The position numbers and the translations under genes were made by a program. A DNA stretch of 11,191 nucleotides from Flavobacteriaceae bacterium. GTDB lineage: Bacteria > Bacteroidota > Bacteroidia > Flavobacteriales > Flavobacteriaceae. The stretch spans positions 1 through 11,191 of the forward strand of contig JAQWON010000084.1 in NCBI GenBank assembly GCA_029245825.1, written 5' to 3'. The notes under the pieces are model-generated. The model was given only the letters and a program-made list of their open reading frames with translations, had not been told where the DNA came from and made no database searches. Each line of letters begins with the position of its first letter. The first letter of the stretch is position 1. Below, piece by piece: positions 6,700 to 11,191 of this stretch.

Positions 6700-7854
6700 C
6701 TAATTAGTTAGCAAAATTTCTTTTAAAAAATCAATTTCATTTTGATCGTATGGAGTTTTATCTGACAGGTAAATATCATGATGCCATATCTTAGGAAGTG
6801 AATCAAAATCTTCTTGCCATGAAGACCAGGGAAATACAGTATTAGTTTTTCCAGCAACGAACCCCCAATTAATAGCTGAAATCTGTTTTTCTTTTAATAA
6901 TGGTAACATTGCTTGAAAAGTACTGCCTTGACCCCTAGCTAGATATTCTGTACACAATATAGGGCGGTTAAATTTTTCTAATTGGTCAATCCTTAGTCTC
7001 ATCTCCTCAATATTTCCATAGGTATGAAATGAAATTACATCTGAATTTGATAGGGTAAAGCGAGAAAGGTCAGATAAGCTATCTAGTTTTGACCAATCTT
7101 TATCCGCTCCCGATTCTTTCCATACAGAAGTAGTTATGGGTTGAGATGGATTTACCTCTCTTGCCCATTTAAAAGATTTTTTAAGTAGAGATAGTGTGTA
7201 AATATCTTTGTCTTTAACCTCTGGTCCTCTATCTGGATATCTCGGGTCAAAAGGTGTTGCATTTCCTGGTTCATTATAAAGATCCCAACCAACTATTCTC
7301 TTATCATCAGCAAAATGAGACATTACTCCTTTTATATAGTTTTTTATTTCCTGATGTCGTAAACTGTCTCCTAAAATAGCTGAACCAGGTGCTTGTACCC
7401 ATCCGGAGTTATGGATAAAAGGTAAAGGATCTGGTTGTTTTCCAAGTTTTGGAACTGGGTGCCAACAGTCATCTAATAAAACAAAAAGTGCTTTAATGCC
7501 TTTGCTATCGGCTATTCCTAAATAATTTTCTACTCGTTTCAAAAACCCCAATGAATCTTGATCCCATAGTAGATTATGTAAATAAACACGATGCAAATTC
7601 ATTCCTAATTCTGCACTCCATTCTAACTCTCTTTCAATGGTTTCTGGGTCATAAGTATCTTCTTGCCAAAATTCCAACTGATTTATTGAAGTACTCGGAT
7701 TAAAGTTTGTGCCTACCATCCATCCATTTTCTTGCTTCCATTCCGAAGCTCTTTCCTCACTCCACCTCTGATTTAATTGTGACGTTGGAGTTTGTTGGCA
7801 TTGAATAAAAATCAAACAGAATATTAATAGACTTAAAAGATTAAATTTCTTCAT
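6700..7854 (-). CDS. GH5-like (clan GH-A) glycoside hydrolase, secreted, probable lipoprotein
   Basis: A 384-residue secreted protein likely to hydrolyse a beta-linked polysaccharide or oligosaccharide by a retaining mechanism. The N-terminus MKKFNLLSLLIFCLIFIQC is a signal peptide with a candidate lipid-anchor Cys19, although Gln at -1 is atypical. The rest reads as a (beta/alpha)8 barrel holding the residue set typical of GH5: Arg89 (NLHRVYLHN), His132 (DDCWHP), Asn194-Glu195 in WDLYNEP as acid/base, His277/Tyr279 (SFHTYG), Glu303 in ILCTEY as nucleophile, and Trp330 (INWGFVAGKTNT). Relatives are often labelled cellulase or 1,4-beta-xylanase, but substrate specificity cannot be read from the sequence. 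No carbohydrate-binding module is present, and no SusC/SusD pair lies beside it. It starts 25 bp after the stop of the FAD-linked dehydrogenase on the same strand, so co-transcription is possible; a 7/8 -7-like box (TATCTTTA, minus strand) in that gap could also serve it alone. Stop codon is TAG. Confidence 0.85.
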   Translation of the reverse strand: MKKFNLLSLLIFCLIFIQCQQTPTSQLNQRWSEERASEWKQENGWMVGTNFNPSTSINQLEFWQEDTYDPETIERELEWSAELGMNLHRVYLHNLLWDQDSLGFLKRVENYLGIADSKGIKALFVLLDDCWHPVPKLGKQPDPLPFIHNSGWVQAPGSAILGDSLRHQEIKNYIKGVMSHFADDKRIVGWDLYNEPGNATPFDPRYPDRGPEVKDKDIYTLSLLKKSFKWAREVNPSQPITTSVWKESGADKDWSKLDSLSDLSRFTLSNSDVISFHTYGNIEEMRLRIDQLEKFNRPILCTEYLARGQGSTFQAMLPLLKEKQISAINWGFVAGKTNTVFPWSSWQEDFDSLPKIWHHDIYLSDKTPYDQNEIDFLKEILLTN

Positions 7855-7879
7855 ATAAATAAAGATAATAAATTGATTG

Positions 7880-9268
7880 TTATATAATTCTCCCTGGATT
7901 TAGAATTTTTTTAGGATCAAAAAGATGTTTGATCTGTTTCATAAGTTCAATTTCAGATTTAGACCTACTTTTAATCAAGTAATTTTTCTTATCCAGGCCA
8001 ATCCCATGTTCAGCAGATATAGAACCATTATTTTCTTTTAAAGGTTCGTATACAATCTCATTTACTTTTTTAATTATATCAATAGAATTATTTTCTTTAC
8101 CTACGATAAAATGGATATTACCATCAGCAACATGTCCCCATGTATATATATTTTGAACAAATGACAGTTTTTTTAAATTTTTAGTGATAGAGTCTACTAG
8201 ATTCCCAATTAAAGGTATTGGAATACTTATATCAAAATGTTGAGCATAATTAGCATTGGAATCAAGTATTGAAACATCTTCTCTAATCTGCCATAAATTA
8301 TTAAGTTCTTTGTCAGTTTCAGCTAATGAACCGTCAAGAATAATATTGTCCTCTAATGCTTTTTCTATTAGATTATGTAATAGACTATAGTCTTTTTCTT
8401 TATTGCTACCCAAGGTTTCTACGAACACATAATAATCATAGTCTTGATTAATTGGCGAAATAAGAGAAGTGGATTTTTCTATCATTGTTCTATATGTGTT
8501 TCCCCACATTAATTCAAAAGCACTAAGAATTCCACCAAGCCCTTTTTCAAGAGTTTTTAAAAGATTGATTACATTCTCATAATTATTTGTTCCTAAAATA
8601 GCCGAATGCCTGGTTGATGGAGCTTCAATAAGTTTCAAAACTGCTTTAGTAACTATTCCTAAAGTACCTTCTGATCCAATAAATAATTGTTTTAGATCAT
8701 ATCCTGAATTGTCTTTAATTATTTTTTTTAAAGAAGAAATAACCTTCCCGTCTGGAAGAACTACTTCAAGGCCAAGAATCATTTGCCTAACCATACCATA
8801 TTTTAATACCCTTAAGCCACCAGCGTTAGTTGAAATTGCACCTCCAATATGGGCTGACCCTTTGGCTCCAAAATTTAGCGGTAAAAGAAGGTTTTTATCA
8901 GAAACAGAATTAATCAAATTTTCTAAAATAACACCAGATTGGACTGTTACAGTTCTACTTTTTTGATCTATTTCTTCAATTTTATTCATCTTTTCAAGAG
9001 ATATGACTAATTGATGTCTTTTAGACTCAGTTCCTCCAACTAAATTTGTTAATCCTCCGTGAATAATAACTTCTTGATTGTTTTTAAAACAAATTTTCAT
9101 GATTTGCGAAACCTGCTTTGTGCTTTTGGGCATAACTAATGCTAGTGCTTTTAGAGGTTCATCCATTTTCCAAACATGATGGTATTTTTGATCTAAATCC
9201 TTTCCATATATAATATTTTCAATACCCAGCAGAGTAATGAGTTCATCAATAAGTGGATTAATTTTCAT
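7880..9268 (-). CDS. FAD-linked D-2-hydroxyacid dehydrogenase (GlcD/D-2-hydroxyglutarate dehydrogenase-like)
   Basis: Flavoenzyme of the PCMH/VAO superfamily that oxidises a D-2-hydroxyacid to the 2-oxoacid and passes electrons to a quinone or electron-transfer protein. The 462 residues are full length. N-terminal FAD domain: HGGLTNLVGG at 70-79; the HIGGAISTNAGG stretch at 140-151; RQMILGLEVVLPDG at 161-174; and KDNSGYDLKQLFIGSEGTLG at 185-204, which resembles D-2-hydroxyglutarate dehydrogenase more than lactate or glycolate enzymes. C-terminal cap: metal-site motif HVADGNIH (His379, His386), then SAEHGIG (Glu420, His421) and the closing DPKKILNPG. At the positions that hold the substrate carboxylate in human D2HGDH (Arg386, Thr390, Lys401, from memory), this protein has Arg329, Ser333 and His344, so its true substrate may differ. 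A cytoplasmic or inner-face location is likely, with no signal peptide. It is divergent from the TlpA gene across 72 bp and lies upstream of the GH5-like gene on the same strand. Confidence 0.9.
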   Translation of the reverse strand: MKINPLIDELITLLGIENIIYGKDLDQKYHHVWKMDEPLKALALVMPKSTKQVSQIMKICFKNNQEVIIHGGLTNLVGGTESKRHQLVISLEKMNKIEEIDQKSRTVTVQSGVILENLINSVSDKNLLLPLNFGAKGSAHIGGAISTNAGGLRVLKYGMVRQMILGLEVVLPDGKVISSLKKIIKDNSGYDLKQLFIGSEGTLGIVTKAVLKLIEAPSTRHSAILGTNNYENVINLLKTLEKGLGGILSAFELMWGNTYRTMIEKSTSLISPINQDYDYYVFVETLGSNKEKDYSLLHNLIEKALEDNIILDGSLAETDKELNNLWQIREDVSILDSNANYAQHFDISIPIPLIGNLVDSITKNLKKLSFVQNIYTWGHVADGNIHFIVGKENNSIDIIKKVNEIVYEPLKENNGSISAEHGIGLDKKNYLIKSRSKSEIELMKQIKHLFDPKKILNPGRII

Positions 9269-9340
9269 GATATCAATGTAGTATATTTATTTTTAAACCA
9301 ATGTTACATATTAAATACTTTATTTGGTAATTTTACGAGT

Positions 9341-10450
9341 ATGAAAAAACTTGTCCAAATAGCTTTATCATTTTTACTTTTAAGTTGCTCCGATGAATCT
9401 GAAAAATTTAAAATAATTGGAACGACTGATCTAGATGATGGAAAGAAAATTTTTAGAGTGGTAGCAGATCAAAACAATCAACCGATAGTTTTGGATACAA
9501 TTCTTGTATCAAAGGGAAGGTTTGAATCTCAAGGAACTGTTATAGAACCAGACATTAACTTCCTTTACATGGAGGGGATTCAAGGAAATGTGGGTTTTAT
9601 TGTTGAACCTGGGACTATTAAAGCAAAACTTTTAAAAGATGATCTTGGATCATCGGAATTTAAAGGCACAACCTCAAATGATTCTTATATTTTGTATAAA
9701 AATGAAACAAAGTCTCTTATAAATTCATTAAATGAAATAGCAACTGAATATGAAAGAGCTATGGCGCTAGGAGATGATCTCCTGGGGAACGATCTTGCCG
9801 AGCAACATAACGATCTGAGAAAAAAAGTAAAGGAATATGAAATTAAATTTATTCAAACCCATAACAATTCATTTTTTAGCGCCTTGTTTTTAGAAAAATA
9901 TTTAAGTGCTAAGGATTTAGACGTGGAAATGGCAAAGATTTACTATAATAACCTTGATGATAAAATTAGAAATACTAAAACCGGTAATAACATATATAAT
10001 TTAGTTAATGTTTCAAAGAAAAAAATAGAAGTTGGTGAATTAGCTCCAAGATTTGAAGGTCCCGATCCCAATGGAAGTATTCTCAAAATGAATGATCTTT
10101 TAGGCAAAGTCACAATTCTTGATTTTTGGGCATCATGGTGTCGTCCTTGTAGAGTTGAAAATCCCAATTTTGTCAGGATATACAATAAATTCAATGGGAA
10201 AGGTTTAAATATAATAGGTATCTCTCTTGATAGAGATAAAAATAATTGGATAAAAGCAATTAGTGATGATGGCCTCGTTTGGAGTCAGATTTCTAATTTA
10301 AAATTTTGGAATGATCCAATTGCTAAATTGTATAACATAAGCTTTATTCCTCAAACATATATATTGGATGAAGAAGGAAGAATTTTATCTACTAATTTAA
10401 GAGGAAGTTTTCTTGAGCGAAAAATTGAGGAATTACTTAGTAAACCATAA
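9341..10450 (+). CDS. TlpA-like thiol-disulfide oxidoreductase lipoprotein with DUF4369-like N-terminal domain
   Basis: Periplasm-facing redox protein. MKKLVQIALSFLLLSC is a clean lipoprotein signal (LLSC, lipidated Cys16). Residues ~22-110 form a beta-rich domain resembling DUF4369 (KIIGTTDLDDGKKIFRV... ending around KGT), common in Bacteroidota TlpA homologues. A helical linker (~115-215) follows, then a thioredoxin/AhpC-TSA-type domain (~230-369): VGELAPRF at 231-238, ILDFWASWCRPC at 259-270 with redox Cys267 and Cys270, IIGISLDRD at 291-299, and the cis-Pro loop FIPQTY at 335-340. Such proteins reduce or isomerise disulfides, for example in cytochrome c maturation or under oxidative stress, and receive electrons from CcdA/DsbD-type partners; none is in this window. 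An imperfect -7 box (TTTATTTG, 9319-9326) lies just upstream. Its stop is 8 bp from that of the convergent rhomboid gene. Confidence 0.93.
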   Translation: MKKLVQIALSFLLLSCSDESEKFKIIGTTDLDDGKKIFRVVADQNNQPIVLDTILVSKGRFESQGTVIEPDINFLYMEGIQGNVGFIVEPGTIKAKLLKDDLGSSEFKGTTSNDSYILYKNETKSLINSLNEIATEYERAMALGDDLLGNDLAEQHNDLRKKVKEYEIKFIQTHNNSFFSALFLEKYLSAKDLDVEMAKIYYNNLDDKIRNTKTGNNIYNLVNVSKKKIEVGELAPRFEGPDPNGSILKMNDLLGKVTILDFWASWCRPCRVENPNFVRIYNKFNGKGLNIIGISLDRDKNNWIKAISDDGLVWSQISNLKFWNDPIAKLYNISFIPQTYILDEEGRILSTNLRGSFLERKIEELLSKP

Positions 10451-10458
10451 AATCTTTT

Positions 10459-11103
10459 TTATTTCTTAAAAATGAAGTAAGAAAAAATTGGAATTGTAGT
10501 AATAAGAATAATCAAAGTTAAGGCAGACTTTACAAACAATTCAGGGGCTATTACAAGCGTAACTAAAATACCTGCTATTGATCCTCCAAAATGAGCAGTA
10601 TGGCCTACATTATCATTTTGCCTTTTCATAGAATAAATTGTGTAGATTAAATATCCGACAGCAAAAAAATAACCAGGCATTGGTATTGGAAAAAAGATAA
10701 AAGCTAATCTCATATCAGGAAAAATTAAAATAGAACTATAAACAATTCCAGATACTGCTCCACTAGCTCCAACTGCAGTATAATTTTTTTGTTTTCTGTG
10801 AAATTTGTAAGAAAAATAATTTCCTAGTAATAAACTAACCATATATATAATCAAAAAATTTATCCATCCTACTCCATAAACTACATAATCTGCAAAAAAA
10901 TATAAGGTTAACATGTTAATTATTAAATGATTATAATCAACATGAAGAAAACCTGAACTAATCATTCTTACTAGATCTCCACTGTCTAATTTTAATATAT
11001 CAAATTTGTAACGATCAAAGAAAAATTTATTTCTAAAACCTTTATAAGAAAAAATTATATTAGTTAAGATAATCAAGAATAAAACAGGGGAAAGTCCAAG
11101 CAT
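10459..11103 (-). CDS. Rhomboid-family intramembrane serine protease
   Basis: Inner-membrane protease that cleaves transmembrane segments of client proteins. The 214-residue protein is mostly hydrophobic, with about six or seven membrane spans (starting ~4-20, ~58-75, ~80-97, ~112-128, ~133-155, ~168-187, ~192-211). Rhomboid hallmarks are intact: HVDYNHLIINM at 54-64 with the conserved His59 and Asn63 on TM2; the catalytic Ser115 in GASGAVSG (113-120) on TM4; and the catalytic His171 in HTAHFGGSIAG (168-178) on TM6. This is the compact bacterial form with no extra soluble domain. The ATG at 11103 is the natural start and lies 20 bases from an exact -7 box. The substrate is unknown. In Flavobacteriia, rhomboids often sit beside mutL (established pattern, from memory), but the flanking gene lies outside this window. 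Confidence 0.95.
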   Translation of the reverse strand: MLGLSPVLFLIILTNIIFSYKGFRNKFFFDRYKFDILKLDSGDLVRMISSGFLHVDYNHLIINMLTLYFFADYVVYGVGWINFLIIYMVSLLLGNYFSYKFHRKQKNYTAVGASGAVSGIVYSSILIFPDMRLAFIFFPIPMPGYFFAVGYLIYTIYSMKRQNDNVGHTAHFGGSIAGILVTLVIAPELFVKSALTLIILITTIPIFSYFIFKK

Positions 11104-11122
11104 TAGAAATTAATTTCCTAGA

Positions 11123-11130
11123 CAAATATA
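11123..11130 (-). promoter_or_regulatory. Bacteroidota-type -7 box for the rhomboid gene
   Basis: The minus strand reads TATATTTG, an exact TAnnTTTG match. Its last base is 20 bases from the rhomboid ATG at 11103, giving a leader of about 14 nt. The leader holds a perfect 12-bp palindrome, GAAATTAATTTC (11106-11117). The same TATATTTGT 9-mer precedes aroC. A divergent -7 box sits one base away. Confidence 0.5.
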
Positions 11131-11131
11131 G

Positions 11132-11139
11132 TATCTTTG
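11132..11139 (+). promoter_or_regulatory. Bacteroidota-type -7 box for a rightward gene outside the window
   Basis: TATCTTTG on the plus strand is an exact TAnnTTTG match, followed by an A/T-rich leader with no ATG up to the window end at 11191, so any gene it drives starts beyond the edge with a leader of at least ~45 nt. It is separated from the rhomboid's minus-strand -7 box by a single base. Bases 11140-11191 show no other recognisable feature. Confidence 0.4.
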
Positions 11140-11191
11140 AAAAAATTTATCTCTTGCAAAGGCTAACTTATTTTATACTATATCCTTTGAT

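Noticed and set aside
8722..8729. Run of eight T in the 2-hydroxyacid dehydrogenase gene (possible slippage or phase-variation site)
   Set aside because: The frame is intact, the run is only modest for AT-rich DNA, and it encodes Lys-Lys-Ile in a variable loop. Nothing points to switching.
10462..10484. Inverted repeat TTTCTTA/TAAGAAA with a 9-nt loop near the TlpA/rhomboid junction
   Set aside because: The stem is almost all A/T and sits inside the rhomboid C-terminus. Such repeats are expected by chance at this base composition, so I did not call a terminator.
1..11191. Search for a defence system, mobile element, CRISPR, tRNA/rRNA or biosynthetic cluster
   Set aside because: All ten larger genes belong to recognisable housekeeping or envelope families, apart from the unassigned TPR protein and the edge fragment. 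No transposase, integrase, nuclease-effector pair, direct-repeat array or RNA cloverleaf was seen.

Overview
The window is AT-rich (roughly one third G+C by eye) and looks like chromosomal DNA from a member of the Bacteroidota, most likely a free-living, possibly marine, Flavobacteriia/Cytophagia-type bacterium. The lineage call rests on several things. There are three exact matches to the Bacteroidota -7 promoter box TAnnTTTG near gene starts. Shine-Dalgarno sequences are almost absent. A TlpA-type thioredoxin lipoprotein carries an N-terminal domain resembling DUF4369. MutS2 lacks the Smr domain. Several predicted lipoproteins are present. A species cannot be named from this sequence.

Layout, left to right: the 3' end of an outer-membrane beta-barrel protein (+, cut by the window edge); ung, uracil-DNA glycosylase (-); mutS2 (+), divergent from ung across 39 bp; a Na+-coupled acidic amino acid/dicarboxylate symporter (-), whose stop codon overlaps that of mutS2; aroC, chorismate synthase (-), 7 bp upstream of the symporter and probably co-transcribed with it; a TPR-repeat putative lipoprotein (+); a GH5-like secreted glycoside hydrolase (-), tail-to-tail with the TPR gene with 1 bp between them; a GlcD/D2HGDH-type FAD-linked 2-hydroxyacid dehydrogenase (-), 25 bp upstream of the hydrolase and possibly in the same transcript; a TlpA-like thiol-disulfide oxidoreductase lipoprotein (+); and a rhomboid intramembrane protease (-). 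A further divergent promoter after the rhomboid points off the right edge of the window.

The genes do not form one pathway. There is a small DNA/ribosome maintenance pair (ung/mutS2), a biosynthesis/transport pair (aroC and symporter), and a set of cell-envelope proteins (beta-barrel fragment, TPR lipoprotein, GH5-like lipoprotein, TlpA lipoprotein, rhomboid). Packing is tight: no gene-free stretch exceeds about 170 bp, and the tail-to-tail junctions measure 18 bp, a 4-bp overlap, 1 bp and 8 bp.

I see no mobile element, CRISPR array, RNA gene, phage gene or evident new multi-gene system. The points most worth a second look are the near-symmetric back-to-back -7 boxes upstream of the rhomboid, the Smr-less MutS2, the altered substrate-site residues of the 2-hydroxyacid dehydrogenase, and the unassigned TPR and GH5-like envelope proteins.
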